Positions 16,958 to 26,480 of a DNA stretch of 64,000 nt are shown here, one piece after another (positions within the stretch are counted from its first letter, which is position 1; the number at the start of each line of letters is the position of its first letter). Location of the stretch: contig CP033784.1 of NCBI GenBank assembly GCA_003955985.1, positions 1,054,001 through 1,118,000 of the forward strand. The letters are read 5' to 3'. The notes under the pieces were generated by a model that was given only the letters and a program-made list of their open reading frames with translations, was not told the origin of the DNA and did not search any database. This DNA comes from Corynebacterium jeikeium. GTDB lineage: Bacteria > Actinomycetota > Actinomycetes > Mycobacteriales > Mycobacteriaceae. Both the position numbers and the translations under genes were made by a program.

Positions 16958-17233
16958 ATGGCAAAATTTCCTCCTGAAACGGACTTGTCGCTCCACGATG
17001 TCATTGACATCCTGGAGTCAGTTCTCCGTGAAGAAGAGATAGACAATGCTCCAGCAGCAAAAGTATGGATAAAGTCTACCCTTCCAGAGCTAAGACGAGC
17101 TGAAGAAAAATGCGCTTCCATCTCGACTAATAGAGTTATCGTAAAAATTCTCGAAGCGATGGTTCTTATCGAGAGAAAATATGGGAAAAACCATAATCTT
17201 TCTTCACATGATGATCGTCTAGATCTGTCTTAA
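16958..17233 (+). CDS. Hypothetical protein, about 91 residues
   Basis: The ORF starts at ATG 16958 behind a GGAGAG ribosome binding site. The product is small, acidic and helical (LSLHDVIDILESVLREEEID, then a K/R/E-rich stretch ending SSHDDRLDLS), with no signal peptide or membrane helix. I do not recognise a family. It is divergent from the broken secreted-protein gene and lies in the lower-G+C accessory region. The upstream ATG at 16901 is less likely because it lacks a ribosome binding site. Confidence 0.5.
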   Translation: MAKFPPETDLSLHDVIDILESVLREEEIDNAPAAKVWIKSTLPELRRAEEKCASISTNRVIVKILEAMVLIERKYGKNHNLSSHDDRLDLS

Positions 17234-17558
17234 AAACGGCAAGAACCCAATTCCCGTTACCGTATATAGACATACGGATACCCAAAAAGTAACCCGCTTT
17301 CAGCATGAGTGTTTCCTCCGCTTCTACGAGAAGCAGAAGCACTTCGACTTTTATTTCCAACTCGCGATTGGGACAATGCCCCCGCTAGCTGGATAGGATT
17401 GCTGAGCACGGTAGGGGAACCAGACCTTCCGCATCAATATTTGAACCTCGCTGGTCACAGAACAGTTTCCGGGGTGTGTACTGAGGTAGCAAGATTTTGT
17501 AGACCGGGCTTGTGCCAAAACGAGCACGCCAAGTAGTTTGCAGTCATAAAATATTGGC
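17234..17558. other. Gene-free stretch in the accessory region
   Basis: No convincing gene is seen. Minus-strand ORFs of 64 and 73 codons here lack ribosome binding sites and recognised domains. The right end carries the promoter of the acyltransferase, with TAAAAT at 17547-17552. Confidence 0.5.
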
Positions 17559-18669
17559 ATGAATTCGGCCAAGTCCTCCTACGTTCCGGAGCTGACCAGC
17601 ATTCGAGCCATCGGTGCGTTCGGTGTCCTGCTTACGCATGCCGCGTTCTGGACTGGACATTACACGGACGATTGGTGGGGGGCGTCTCAACGGTCGATTC
17701 GAAATTGGCGTCACCATCTTCTTCGTGCTCAGTGCGTTTCTGCTCACAGGGCGTTGGCTCGGTTCGCCTGACGACGTCCCTGCGAATCGACCGGACTTGC
17801 GGAAGTACTTCACCAGTCGCGCGAAGAGAGTTCTGCCGGCCTACTGGATTGTGGTTACTGCGGCATTCCTCATTCATGCCGCAGATGACCCGCCACCATC
17901 GGGTGGGGGTTTGCAGGGCTGGTTGCGCACGATGTCGTTTACTCAGACGCTCCAATTCGGCTGGATTCACCCGGGCTTGCCGCAGATGTGGTCGATGGTG
18001 GTGGAAGTCGGCTTCTACCTGGTGTTGCCACTGGTGGGGCTTGGCATCTGGACAATCACGAAGGGGAGGCTGCGGCCTGGTCCAACGTTGGCCATCATTA
18101 TTGGCTTTGGCCTTATTGGCCCGGTCTGGACTGTGCTGTCGCATCAGGAAGAGCTACTGCCAGTAGTGTCACGGCTGTGGCCGATGGCGTATTTCGACTG
18201 GTTCGCCATCGGTATGCTGCTGGCCTACGGGCGAAAGGTCGGATGGCGCGTGAATCTAGCGGCCAGTTGGCTGGTGGCTCTAGGGTTATTTGTCCTATCC
18301 ACAACTACGCATGTCGGGCCAGCAACCTTGGTGCCGGATGATGTCGACCAGGCGTTGTGGAAGACCACGCTGTATGGCCTGTCCGCTGGTGCATTCGTGG
18401 CCCCGATTGCGCTGGGTACGGAGGTCAGGTGGCTTCGTCATCCAGCCATGATTTGGTTGGGAGAGGTCTCATACGAGTTCTTCCTCGTCCACGTGCTGGT
18501 CATGGACTGGGTGATGACGTTGATGGGCTATCAGACCTTCCAAGGGTCGATGATGGCAGTGGCAATCGTCACCACTGCCATCGCCTTACCGCTGTCGTGG
18601 CTGCTGCGACGCATCACCGATGTGCTCACGCGGAGACCAGGGCCTGAGAGCCCGTGGGCTGCCTACTGA
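17559..18669 (+). pseudogene. Membrane acyltransferase (Acyl_transf_3/OafA type), frameshifted at a G6 tract
   Basis: The ATG at 17559 (TAAAAT 6 nt upstream, leaderless) begins MNSAKSSYVPELTSIRAIGAF followed by GVLLTHAAFW, the N-terminal R/H helix of acyltransferase family 3. At GGGGGG (17677-17682) the frame is lost. The next frame continues without a gap as GRFEIGVTIFFVLSAFLLTGRW, SRAKRVLPAYWIVV and some eight further membrane helices to 18669. Five Gs instead of six would restore about 369 codons. Such enzymes move acyl groups onto sugars or lipids at the membrane. It is either a pseudogene, a phase-variable gene or a sequencing error; the rest of the frame is intact, which argues that the change is recent. 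Its end overlaps the convergent decarboxylase gene by 7 bp. Confidence 0.7.
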
Positions 18670-19088
18670 TCGTCGTCGTCAAGCGGGCCAAGCTCAGCGA
18701 CGAGCACTTCCTGCGCGACCTTCATCGCGGACAGTGCAGCTGGTGCGCCGCAGTAACCAGAAGCGTGGACGATGGCTTCGGTGATCTCGGTGCGGGTCAG
18801 GCCGTTGGCGAGGGCACCCTTGATGTGGCCGCGCAGCTCTTCGGTGGCGCGCAGAGCGACGAGCATTCCAATGTTGAGCAGGGAGCGATCACGCTTGGCC
18901 AGTCCTTCGCGGCTCCAGACAGAACCCCAGACTGTGGCGGTGATGTGCTTCTGCAGGGTCTCTCCATCGGAGCCGGCGTTGCGAGAGAGGGCGGCATCGA
19001 CGAATTCGTCGCCCATTACCTCGCGGCGAATTTGGATGCCGGCATCATAGCGGTCAGAGGAAAAGAGTTCATCATTGGGATTGCTCAT
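18663..19088 (-). CDS. Carboxymuconolactone decarboxylase family protein
   Basis: A 141-residue all-helical protein of the CMD/AhpD-like family in the 4-carboxymuconolactone decarboxylase (PcaC) branch: DRYDAGIQIRREVMGDEFVD near the N-terminus, then SLLNIGMLVALRATEEL and ITEAIVHASGYCGAPAALSAMK. The CxxC of AhpD is absent. PcaC acts in the beta-ketoadipate pathway, but no other pca genes are near, so the true reaction is uncertain. ATG 19088 is chosen because TATACT lies 8 nt upstream. The start lies inside the end of the LysR gene, so the two are probably expressed together. A fossil of a related 3' end is at 15789. Confidence 0.83.
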   Translation of the reverse strand: MSNPNDELFSSDRYDAGIQIRREVMGDEFVDAALSRNAGSDGETLQKHITATVWGSVWSREGLAKRDRSLLNIGMLVALRATEELRGHIKGALANGLTRTEITEAIVHASGYCGAPAALSAMKVAQEVLVAELGPLDDDDQ

Positions 19089-19974
19089 GCTTGCTAAGTA
19101 TAGGACTAGCAATGCGGATAAATTCCGAAATGTCCCCACTAGCTTCACTGCCACGACGCATAACCACGCTGAGATTGCGAGTAAAACGGGTGCGGGTGGG
19201 GACGATGACGATGCGCCCGAGCGTTACCTGATCGCGAATTGCGCCGCGGGCGATGATTGTTGGCGCTGCCAGCGCAATCATGCCAGCACGCTGTGCTGAC
19301 AGGGATCCGAATTCTCCCGCGGGTTCGGCGAGATTCCCCAGTGCATCTTCCACGACCTGTCTACTGCCGGAACCGGGTTCGCGAATAACCAGCGGGGTAG
19401 TGCGCAGTTCCTCGATGGATATCTCGGCCCGCTCAGTCCACGGGTGCCCCGTCGGCACGGCGAGGACCAGCTCATCGGTGCCGATGATCTGCTCTTCGAG
19501 GTCGTGCCGACCAGCCTCGCCCTCTACCAGACCAAAGTCCACCGCACTGTCGGCTACTAGTTGCCGGACCTCCCGGGAGTTTGCCTGCACCATTGACAGT
19601 TTGACTGCGGGATGTTGCCGGTGGAACTCGGCGGCCCAGCCGGGGTAGTAGAGCTCAGCGACAGTATTGGACACCGCAAGGGTGAGGTGGCGGGGAACAT
19701 CGTCGGAACGCAAGCTGGCGGCAATGCCCGAAAACCTGTGGCAGGCGGCGAGGAGGTCTGGGAGTGCGTCGATAAGCACTTGCCCGTTTTCCGTGGGAGA
19801 TACGCCGTAGGGGGAGCGTTCGAAGACGGTGATTCCCAGCGCTTTTTCCGCCCGCGCGATGCGTGCGGACATGGTCTGCTGATTGATGCCTAGCTCACGC
19901 GCGGCCTTGGAGATCGAGCCTGCACGGGCGGCGGTGAGAAGTGCTTCGAGTTCGGCCACAGCGGAGGGGTACAT
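19072..19974 (-). CDS. LysR family transcriptional regulator
   Basis: A 300-residue regulator with an N-terminal helix-turn-helix (ELEALLTAARAGSISKAAREL, NQQTMSARIARAEKALG) and a C-terminal periplasmic-binding-protein-like effector domain. ATG 19974 is chosen over an upstream start at 20145 because the family begins about 15 residues before the HTH, and TACCAT at 19981-19986 sits 6 nt upstream. It overlaps the decarboxylase-like gene by 17 bp and is divergent from the TDT channel gene at 20044, so it probably controls one or both. The effector is unknown. Confidence 0.88.
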   Translation of the reverse strand: MYPSAVAELEALLTAARAGSISKAARELGINQQTMSARIARAEKALGITVFERSPYGVSPTENGQVLIDALPDLLAACHRFSGIAASLRSDDVPRHLTLAVSNTVAELYYPGWAAEFHRQHPAVKLSMVQANSREVRQLVADSAVDFGLVEGEAGRHDLEEQIIGTDELVLAVPTGHPWTERAEISIEELRTTPLVIREPGSGSRQVVEDALGNLAEPAGEFGSLSAQRAGMIALAAPTIIARGAIRDQVTLGRIVIVPTRTRFTRNLSVVMRRGSEASGDISEFIRIASPILSKHEQSQ

Positions 19975-20043
19975 GCATTTATGGTACCCCTCACAGAGTT
20001 TGGTGATAGCTGTAGCTGTGGCAAGAACAAATACGGTATGAGC

Positions 20044-20967
20044 ATGACCAACTCTTCTCGCCGTGATGTGCTGGCACCCGCCGGGCCCGCGTGGGCAGGA
20101 TCTCTGATGGGTACGTCCATCTTCGCCACACTTGCGCACATCCATGAGGTGCCGGTGATTCCGGAGCTTCTTCTAGTCATGGCGGTGGGCATTCTCGGCT
20201 TTATGGTGGTCGGCTGGCTGCGCCTTCGAAACCCGCCTTTCCACTCGAAGCTGATGGCGCCGTGGGGCATGCTCTCGATGGGCATCATGGCTCTCGGTAG
20301 TGCTGCGACTGCGCTAGCTAGTAACTCATCGTGGCAGCTGATGTCCTGGTGGATCGGTGCGCCGCTGGCAATCTACGTCAGCCTTCGCCAACTGCGAGGA
20401 TTCGAAGGCGAACCAACTTTTCAGTGGGGCCTCGCGCTAGTCGCCCCGATGGTGGCGGCGACAAGTGGCGCACAGCTGAGCGTTGACTACGGCACGTTCT
20501 ATCACGTCTGCGCACAAATACTCTTTTGGATGGCGCTGATTACGGTTCTGCCGGTTTTCGTACGCTGCTACGTCGCGCTGTTCTCTGGCGCCATGCGCAT
20601 CCCCGATTCCATCGCCGGTACTGCCTGGATTCCGCTCGGGCTGGTCGGTCAGTCCACGGCCGCTGCGCAGCTGCTTTTCAACCGAACCTCCGCTGTCGCT
20701 TACGGCACCGCTGTGCTCATTGTCGGTGTCTTCCTCGCCGCCATCGCTTTACGACGATTCACCCGCGCCGTAATCAGTTGGGCCGGATACAGCCCTGGTT
20801 GGTGGGGTGCAACCTTCCCCGTGGGCACTCTGAGTCTTGGTACGCACAGCCTGGGTGACATTACCGGCGTGCAGTGGCTATACGTGGCCAGCGCTGGGCT
20901 GCTGTGTTTGCTGGCTGTGCACTGGTGCGCGTGCGTGGCTCGATTTGGTTGTTGGGCGCGGAGCTAG
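20044..20967 (+). CDS. TDT family (TehA/SLAC1-like) membrane transporter
   Basis: A membrane protein of about 307 residues with nine or ten hydrophobic helices. PAWAGSLMGTSIFATL near the N-terminus and FPVGTLSLGTHSL near the C-terminus are typical of tellurite-resistance/dicarboxylate transporters and SLAC1-type anion channels. Substrates in this family include C4-dicarboxylates, sulfite and other anions; the sequence does not decide. ATG 20044 is preferred because TACGGT (20032-20037) lies 6 nt upstream; ATG 20038 is the alternative. It is divergent from the LysR gene, its likely regulator, and its stop codon abuts that of the convergent MFS gene. Confidence 0.75.
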   Translation: MTNSSRRDVLAPAGPAWAGSLMGTSIFATLAHIHEVPVIPELLLVMAVGILGFMVVGWLRLRNPPFHSKLMAPWGMLSMGIMALGSAATALASNSSWQLMSWWIGAPLAIYVSLRQLRGFEGEPTFQWGLALVAPMVAATSGAQLSVDYGTFYHVCAQILFWMALITVLPVFVRCYVALFSGAMRIPDSIAGTAWIPLGLVGQSTAAAQLLFNRTSAVAYGTAVLIVGVFLAAIALRRFTRAVISWAGYSPGWWGATFPVGTLSLGTHSLGDITGVQWLYVASAGLLCLLAVHWCACVARFGCWARS

Positions 20968-22158
20968 CTAGTCAAGCTCGACCCGCACCCGCCCGTTGCG
21001 GTTCTGGTCTTCTCGTGGCGCAATACCCAGCGCGGCGGCGGGGAACAGAGCCGTGACGGCAAACAGCGCGGGGAAGCCCGCAGCGGCCACAATCGCACCC
21101 GAAACCGGAGGCGTTGCAGCGTAGATAATGTTCTGGAACGTGTTCTGCGTACCCATAGCGCGTCCGGACCAGAAGGGGCCTGCGTATTCAGCAACTGCGG
21201 TGAAGGCAAGACCATTCGGGCTGACCACGGCAACGGCCAGTGCGCAGACCAGCACAGTGCCAAGTGTGCGCCAATCAGCCCAGCTGGCAATCATCATTGT
21301 GACAGCCAGGATAAAAGTCGCACCCGAGACCCAGCGGTAGGGGCGGATGCGGGACCGAACGCGGTCGGAGACCACACCCATCAGTGCTCGCGATCCGGCA
21401 CCGAGCAGCTGTGAGACCATCACAATCGTGCCCGCCGTGCTATCGGCATAACCCACGGACAACAGCCACACCAGAATGTAGGCGCCCATCATCGACTGCG
21501 GCCAAGACAGCAGCGCCGAGGCGATATGGATGCGCACAAGGTATTTGCCGTCGCGGTAAGGGCTGGCCGTGACGGTGGGGTTCGAGGCATCAGGGCGAGG
21601 GGGATTCTTTACGCCTATCAACACAAGTAACGCCAGCACGGCGCACAGGATTGCAGGCATCGCGAGTGCGACACCGATGCTGTAGTTCTGCGCGAGAGGG
21701 TGCAGGGTTACCGCTGATAGTGCAGCGCCAAGGGGCTGAGCCATTTGGCGAATGCCCATCGCAGTACCGCGTTGATGCGGCGGATACCAGCCCGACACCA
21801 CGCGGCCGGATGCAGAATTCACGCTCGCCGCCGCACATCCAGCGAGGAAGAGCGCAGCCCCGAGCAGGGCCGGGCTTGACGACGAAGCCAGCGCCGCAAG
21901 CCCCGTCGTCAAGGCGGTAGAAGTCAAGCCTGCGAACAGAGCTGCGCGTTCGCCGTAGCGGTCGACAAACCAGCCCCAGGCGATGAGTGTGAAAACAATA
22001 CCGGCCGCCGGCATTGCTGCGACGAGACCGGCGGCGGAGAGGCTTAAACCGTTTTCCTGCAGGGATGGGATGAGAAAAGGCACACCCATGTGAACGACGG
22101 ACGAACCGACCGCCGCGAACATGGACAGAAGTAGGACAAGGTGACGGTAAGCGGGCAT
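20968..22158 (-). CDS. MFS transporter
   Basis: A 396-residue major facilitator with 12 predicted helices. The loop 2-3 signature is GWFVDRYGERAA, and GWYPPHQRGTAMGIRQMAQPLG is in the middle of the N-half. No specific substrate signature is recognised. Its ATG overlaps the stop of the IclR regulator gene as TAATG, so translation is probably coupled and the transporter follows LtbR expression. A role in export or uptake of leucine-pathway or related compounds is possible but is inference. It abuts the convergent TDT gene with no spacer. Confidence 0.88.
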   Translation of the reverse strand: MPAYRHLVLLLSMFAAVGSSVVHMGVPFLIPSLQENGLSLSAAGLVAAMPAAGIVFTLIAWGWFVDRYGERAALFAGLTSTALTTGLAALASSSSPALLGAALFLAGCAAASVNSASGRVVSGWYPPHQRGTAMGIRQMAQPLGAALSAVTLHPLAQNYSIGVALAMPAILCAVLALLVLIGVKNPPRPDASNPTVTASPYRDGKYLVRIHIASALLSWPQSMMGAYILVWLLSVGYADSTAGTIVMVSQLLGAGSRALMGVVSDRVRSRIRPYRWVSGATFILAVTMMIASWADWRTLGTVLVCALAVAVVSPNGLAFTAVAEYAGPFWSGRAMGTQNTFQNIIYAATPPVSGAIVAAAGFPALFAVTALFPAAALGIAPREDQNRNGRVRVELD

Positions 22159-22883
22159 TACAGTCGGGAGCTCATCTCCTCAGCGGCGGCGAGAACCTTT
22201 GCGCCCCAGCATTCATAGGGCGACGGAGTCATGCGCTCCACGGGGCCGGAGACGGACAGGACTGCAATCATGCGGTGGTTGCCGTCGAAAACCGGGGCGG
22301 AGACAGAGGCGAGTGCGGGGTCGCGCTCACCCATGGACTCGGACCAGCCGAGACGTCGGCAGTCGTCGAGGTCCTGTTGGTTGAAGTCGGCGTCGGGAAG
22401 CATTCGCTCAGCGAGGTTGGCCGGGCCAAAGGCCAGGAGAACACGTGCGGCGGAGCCGGCGGTTAGCGGCATGCGAGAGCCAACTGGCACGGTGTTGCGC
22501 AGTCCGGTGGCGGGCTCCATGGAGGCAATACAGGTGCGGGTATCGCCGGTGAGACGGTAGAGCTGCACGGACTCTCCGGTTACCTCTACTAGCTTCGGCA
22601 GGATGTGCGCTGCGGCGTCGGCAAGCAGGTCGTTTGTGACAGGCGTGATCTCGGTGAGGCCGGGGCCCGTCGTCCAGCGGCCGTCCGGAGTGCGGGTGAC
22701 AAGGCGGTGTACTTCCAACGCCGTGGCCAGCCGATGGGCGGTGGCGCGGGGCAGGCCGGTGTCGTCGCAGAGCTCGGCGAGGGTGCGTGGAGTTTCTGCA
22801 ACAGACTTGAGAATGAGTACCGAACGGTCGAGAACCTTAATGCCACTTAGAGCTGGCGTCTCGGATGTGCTAATCTGTCCCAT
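22158..22883 (-). CDS. ltbR: IclR family transcriptional regulator, LtbR-like
   Basis: A 241-residue IclR-type regulator: N-terminal winged HTH ([23 protein letters not shown]) and C-terminal effector domain ([35 protein letters not shown]). Its position divergent from leuCD is that of C. glutamicum LtbR, a repressor of leuB, leuCD and tryptophan genes, so the name is given by synteny and family. TAATAT (22890-22895) lies 6 nt before the ATG, which implies a leaderless message. A 17-bp palindrome at 22898-22914 lies directly upstream, suggesting autorepression. The downstream MFS gene is coupled through TAATG. Confidence 0.88.
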   Translation of the reverse strand: MGQISTSETPALSGIKVLDRSVLILKSVAETPRTLAELCDDTGLPRATAHRLATALEVHRLVTRTPDGRWTTGPGLTEITPVTNDLLADAAAHILPKLVEVTGESVQLYRLTGDTRTCIASMEPATGLRNTVPVGSRMPLTAGSAARVLLAFGPANLAERMLPDADFNQQDLDDCRRLGWSESMGERDPALASVSAPVFDGNHRMIAVLSVSGPVERMTPSPYECWGAKVLAAAEEMSSRL

Positions 22884-22897
22884 GCCATGATATTAAC

Positions 22898-22914
22898 ATC
22901 TCATTCCTTGAGAT
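22898..22914. promoter_or_regulatory. Palindrome ATCTCA-N5-TGAGAT, putative LtbR operator
   Basis: A perfect 6-bp inverted repeat with a 5-bp spacer sits between the divergent ltbR and leuC genes, just upstream of the ltbR -10. Its position fits control of both promoters. Related half-sites are found upstream of leuB (756-771). That LtbR binds here is inference from position and symmetry. Confidence 0.55.
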
Positions 22915-22948
22915 AAAAGAGATATATCCGGAAGGCGGCTCACCCACT

Positions 22949-24376
22949 ATGCGCACCACGGACACCAGCCCGAAGACTCTGGCCGAGAAAGTCTGGCATG
23001 ACCACGTAGTCAAGCAAGGCGACAACGGCGAACCAGATTTGATTTATATCGATCTGCACCTCGTCCACGAGGTTACCTCGCCACAGGCTTTTGATGGCCT
23101 CCGTCTGGCAGGGCGCAAGGTGCGCCGCCCGGATTTGACCATCGCAACCGAGGACCACAACGTTCCGACTACTGTCGCCGGCGGCAAAATCAATCTGATT
23201 GAGGAACCGACCTCTCGTACCCAGATTGCCACACTGCGCAAGAACGCTGAGGAGTTCGGTATCCGCCTGCATCCGATGGGCGACCGCGAGCAGGGTATCG
23301 TGCACGTCGTCGGCCCACAGCTGGGCCTGACTCAGCCGGGCACCACCGTCGTCTGTGGTGACTCGCATACCGCCACCCACGGGGCTTTCGGTGCTATGGC
23401 CTTCGGTATCGGTACCTCCGAGGTTGAGCACGTTCTGGCTACCCAGACCCTGCCGCTGAAGCCTTTCAAGACCATGGCGGTCAGCGTCACCGGCGAACTG
23501 CAGGATGGTGTTACCGCCAAGGATTTGATTCTGGCGATTATCGCCAAGATTGGCACCGGCGGTGGTCAGGGCCACGTTATTGAGTACCGCGGCGAGGCCA
23601 TCGAGAAGCTGTCGATGGAAGCTCGCATGACCATCTGCAACATGTCCATCGAAGCCGGTGCCCGCGCCGGCATGATTGCTCCGGACGAGACCACCTTCGA
23701 ATACCTGAAGGGGCGCCCGCACGCGCCGCAGGGCGAGCAGTGGGACGAGGCAGTCGAATACTGGAAGTCCCTGGTTACTGACGAGGACGCGCATTTTGAC
23801 AAGGTCGTCGAAATTGACGGTTCCGCGCTCACTCCATTCGTTACCTGGGGTACCAACCCTGGCCAGGGCGTGCCGCTGGGTGAGACCGTGCCGGACCCGG
23901 AGTTCATCGCTGAGGACTCCGACCGCATCGCCGCCGAGCGCGCGCTGGAGTACATGGACCTGAAGCCGGGCACCCCGATGCGCGACGTTAAGGTCGACGT
24001 TGTCTTCGTCGGTTCCTGCACCAACGGCCGCATCGAGGACATGCGCGCCGTAGCCGACGTCCTGAAGGACCGCAAGGTTGCCGACGGCGTCCAGATGCTC
24101 ATCGTGCCGGGCTCCGCAAAGGTCCGTGCGCAGGCTGAGGAAGAGGGACTGGGCAAGATCTTCGAAGAGGCAGGCGCTGAATGGCGTATGCCGGGCTGCT
24201 CCATGTGCCTGGGCATGAACCCGGATCAGCTGACCCCCGGCCAGCGTTGCGCTTCGACCTCCAACCGTAACTTCGAGGGCCGTCAGGGCAAGGGTGGTCG
24301 TACCCACCTGGTCAGCCCGGCTGTCGCCGCAGCCACTGCCGTCGCCGGTCACTTCGCAGCACCGGCTGATCTCTAA
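22949..24376 (+). CDS. leuC: 3-isopropylmalate dehydratase large subunit
   Basis: LeuC (475 residues) with LeuD isomerises 2-isopropylmalate to 3-isopropylmalate. It is an aconitase-type [4Fe-4S] protein: [15 protein letters not shown] near residue 130-145, [14 protein letters not shown] near 350 and [14 protein letters not shown] near 415 supply the three cluster cysteines. The whole family length is present. It is divergent from ltbR, with the predicted operator between them. leuD follows after 62 bp and is surely in the same transcript. Confidence 0.98.
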   Translation: MRTTDTSPKTLAEKVWHDHVVKQGDNGEPDLIYIDLHLVHEVTSPQAFDGLRLAGRKVRRPDLTIATEDHNVPTTVAGGKINLIEEPTSRTQIATLRKNAEEFGIRLHPMGDREQGIVHVVGPQLGLTQPGTTVVCGDSHTATHGAFGAMAFGIGTSEVEHVLATQTLPLKPFKTMAVSVTGELQDGVTAKDLILAIIAKIGTGGGQGHVIEYRGEAIEKLSMEARMTICNMSIEAGARAGMIAPDETTFEYLKGRPHAPQGEQWDEAVEYWKSLVTDEDAHFDKVVEIDGSALTPFVTWGTNPGQGVPLGETVPDPEFIAEDSDRIAAERALEYMDLKPGTPMRDVKVDVVFVGSCTNGRIEDMRAVADVLKDRKVADGVQMLIVPGSAKVRAQAEEEGLGKIFEEAGAEWRMPGCSMCLGMNPDQLTPGQRCASTSNRNFEGRQGKGGRTHLVSPAVAAATAVAGHFAAPADL

Positions 24377-24438
24377 CTGACTCTCACTGCCGATCTTTGT
24401 ACAACAGACCCAAGCAGAACTTCTAAGGACCTTTCACC

Positions 24439-25029
24439 ATGGAAAAGTTTGATACACACACCGGCGTCGGCGTTCCCCTGCAGCGGTCCAACGTCGACAC
24501 TGACCAGATCATTCCGGCTGTCTACCTAAAGCGCGTCACCCGCACCGGATTCGAGGATGGCCTGTTCAGCAACTGGCGCAACAACGAGTCCGACTTCGTG
24601 CTCAACCGTCCGGAATACGCAAAGGGCTCCGTCCTCGTAGCAGGGCCGGACTTCGGTACCGGTTCTTCCCGCGAGCACGCCGTGTGGGCCCTGATGGACT
24701 ACGGTTTCCGCGTCGTCATCTCCTCCCGCTTCGCCGATATCTTCCGTGGCAATGCCGGCAAGGCGGGGCTGCTCGCCGCACAGATGCAGCAGTCCGATGT
24801 CGAGCTGCTGTGGAAGCTGCTGGAAGCTAACCCCGGCATGGAGCTCACCGTCAACCTGGAGACCCGCACCGTCGAGGCAGGTGAGCAGGTCTTCCCGTTC
24901 GAGGTGGACGACTACACCCGCTGGCGTCTGATGGAAGGGCTTGACGACGTCTCCCTGACTCTGCGCAACGAAGCGGACATTGTGACCTACGAGGAGAGTC
25001 GTCCGGCCCACAAGCCGAAGACGCTGTAG
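24439..25029 (+). CDS. leuD: 3-isopropylmalate dehydratase small subunit
   Basis: The 196-residue swivel-domain partner of Leu[16 protein letters not shown] near the N-terminus and [17 protein letters not shown] are the typical motifs. An AAGGA ribosome binding site precedes ATG 24439. Full length for the family. No terminator is seen between leuD and hen1, 48 bp downstream, so some readthrough into the RNA-repair genes is possible. Confidence 0.97.
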   Translation: MEKFDTHTGVGVPLQRSNVDTDQIIPAVYLKRVTRTGFEDGLFSNWRNNESDFVLNRPEYAKGSVLVAGPDFGTGSSREHAVWALMDYGFRVVISSRFADIFRGNAGKAGLLAAQMQQSDVELLWKLLEANPGMELTVNLETRTVEAGEQVFPFEVDDYTRWRLMEGLDDVSLTLRNEADIVTYEESRPAHKPKTL

Positions 25030-25077
25030 GTCAAAAAATGCTCTAGTCCAATCCGCGGTAGGCGTTAGACTTGCCGT

Positions 25078-26478
25078 ATGTATCTGGCAATCACTAAACA
25101 CTCTCGGCTCGGTGAATCTTCGCCTGCTGAATCGGCACGCGATTTGGGATTTATTTTGCGAAAGCATCCCGATCGCGTGCATGAGTCCGAGTTAAAGTTC
25201 GGTGTTGCCAGAGTCTTTTTCCCCACGGCTACCGATGCCGAATGCACGGCAGTTCTCTGGGTTGATATTGACCGCGACGAGCTGCTGAAACTCAAGCAGT
25301 ACCGCGCTGATACGTTCAATCTGACCGGCTACATCAATGACCGGCAATGGGCCGCGTCATCGATTATGACAGTGGCGCTGAAGTCCGTCTTCTCCACAGC
25401 GATGGTCATGGAGAAGCCCTCGCCTTACGACGAAGTGCCAAGCGACCTCACCGCGACGGTCGCCGCGGTACCCGGCACCGAGGAAGAGATTCGCGCTCTG
25501 TTCGAGCCGCTGGGGTGGAACGTTGCCTGCGATTTTTCGAACAATGTTGCCGGGCAGAAGTTCTCACCGACGGTAACGCTTTCGGGTAGAGCAACCGTCC
25601 GCGATTTGCTCAATCACCTGTATATTCTGCTTCCTGTCCTCGACGGTGGGAAACACTATTGGGTCGATGACCGGGAAATCGACAAGCTCGCCGCGCGTGC
25701 GCAGGACTGGCTACCGGAGCACCCACAGCGGGAGAGAATCCTGGGGCGCTACCTTGCGGATCAAAAAGGCCTGGTCAACGAGGCCGTCGTGAAGCTTGCT
25801 GGGGAAGCCGGGGAAGCCGGTGCAATCGAACTGTTCAGCGGTGACCAGCCAGCCAACCCACTAAATCGACAGCGTCAAGAGCGGGTCCTGCGTGAGGTAT
25901 TTAGCCTGCGCCCGCGCAGCGTTGTGGACATCGGCTGTGGTTCCGGCGTGTTGCTGGGGCCGATGCTGGAGAATCCGCGAATCGCGCAGATCGTTGGTAC
26001 CGATGTTTCTGTGGGGGAGCTTCGTAAGGCGCACAAGGCGCTGAACCTAGATCGTATGCCGGAGCGCCAAGCCGCGCGGGTTGAGCTTTTCCAATCCTCG
26101 GTTACCTATGCCGATGAGCGCATCGCGAACATGGACGTGGCGATCCTGATGGAGGTCATCGAGCATGTTGATGCCGACCGACTGCCCGCGTTGGAGAACA
26201 ACGTCTTTGGAGCAGCCCGGCCACAGTACGTCATCGTCACCACGCCGAACAGCGACTATAACGCGTGCTATCCAAACCTAGCGCCCGGGCAGTTCCGACA
26301 CCTGGATCACCGTTTCGAGTTTAGTCGCGTGGAGTTTCGACAGTGGGCGAAGGGCGTGGCTGAGAAGTTCGGTTATCTGGTGGACTTCGACGGTATTGGG
26401 GACGTGCACGAAACCTATGGACAACCGACAGAAATGGCGGTCTTTTCCTACGACTTCACCGGAGCAGAGGAGAGCTAA
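25078..26478 (+). CDS. hen1: Bacterial Hen1, 3'-terminal RNA ribose 2'-O-methyltransferase
   Basis: A 466-residue protein. The N-terminal half (to about residue 240) is the bacterial Hen1-specific domain that interacts with Pnkp and activates its ligase. The C-terminal half is an SAM-dependent methyltransferase: VVDIGCGSGVLLGPML at about 280, the metal-binding MEVIEHVD at about 358 and TTPNSDYN with FRHLDHRFEF at about 395-415. It methylates the 2'-OH at the 3' end of a cut RNA before sealing, so the repaired site cannot be cut again by the same ribotoxin. It is 2 bp upstream of pnkp, forming the classical two-gene RNA-repair operon. Confidence 0.95.
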   Translation: MYLAITKHSRLGESSPAESARDLGFILRKHPDRVHESELKFGVARVFFPTATDAECTAVLWVDIDRDELLKLKQYRADTFNLTGYINDRQWAASSIMTVALKSVFSTAMVMEKPSPYDEVPSDLTATVAAVPGTEEEIRALFEPLGWNVACDFSNNVAGQKFSPTVTLSGRATVRDLLNHLYILLPVLDGGKHYWVDDREIDKLAARAQDWLPEHPQRERILGRYLADQKGLVNEAVVKLAGEAGEAGAIELFSGDQPANPLNRQRQERVLREVFSLRPRSVVDIGCGSGVLLGPMLENPRIAQIVGTDVSVGELRKAHKALNLDRMPERQAARVELFQSSVTYADERIANMDVAILMEVIEHVDADRLPALENNVFGAARPQYVIVTTPNSDYNACYPNLAPGQFRHLDHRFEFSRVEFRQWAKGVAEKFGYLVDFDGIGDVHETYGQPTEMAVFSYDFTGAEES

Positions 26479-26480
26479 TT

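Noticed and set aside
14108..17558. Integrated element bounded by tRNA-Glu att repeats
   Set aside because: I searched by eye for a second copy of the tRNA-Glu 3' end to the right and found none, and there is no integrase; only a degraded scar is claimed.
17166..17572. Minus-strand ORFs of 64 and 73 codons in the accessory gap
   Set aside because: No ribosome binding site, no recognised family, and one overlaps the end of a better-supported plus-strand ORF.
22940..24352. 470-codon minus-strand ORF
   Set aside because: Shadow of leuC caused by codon bias; leuC is complete with its cluster cysteines.
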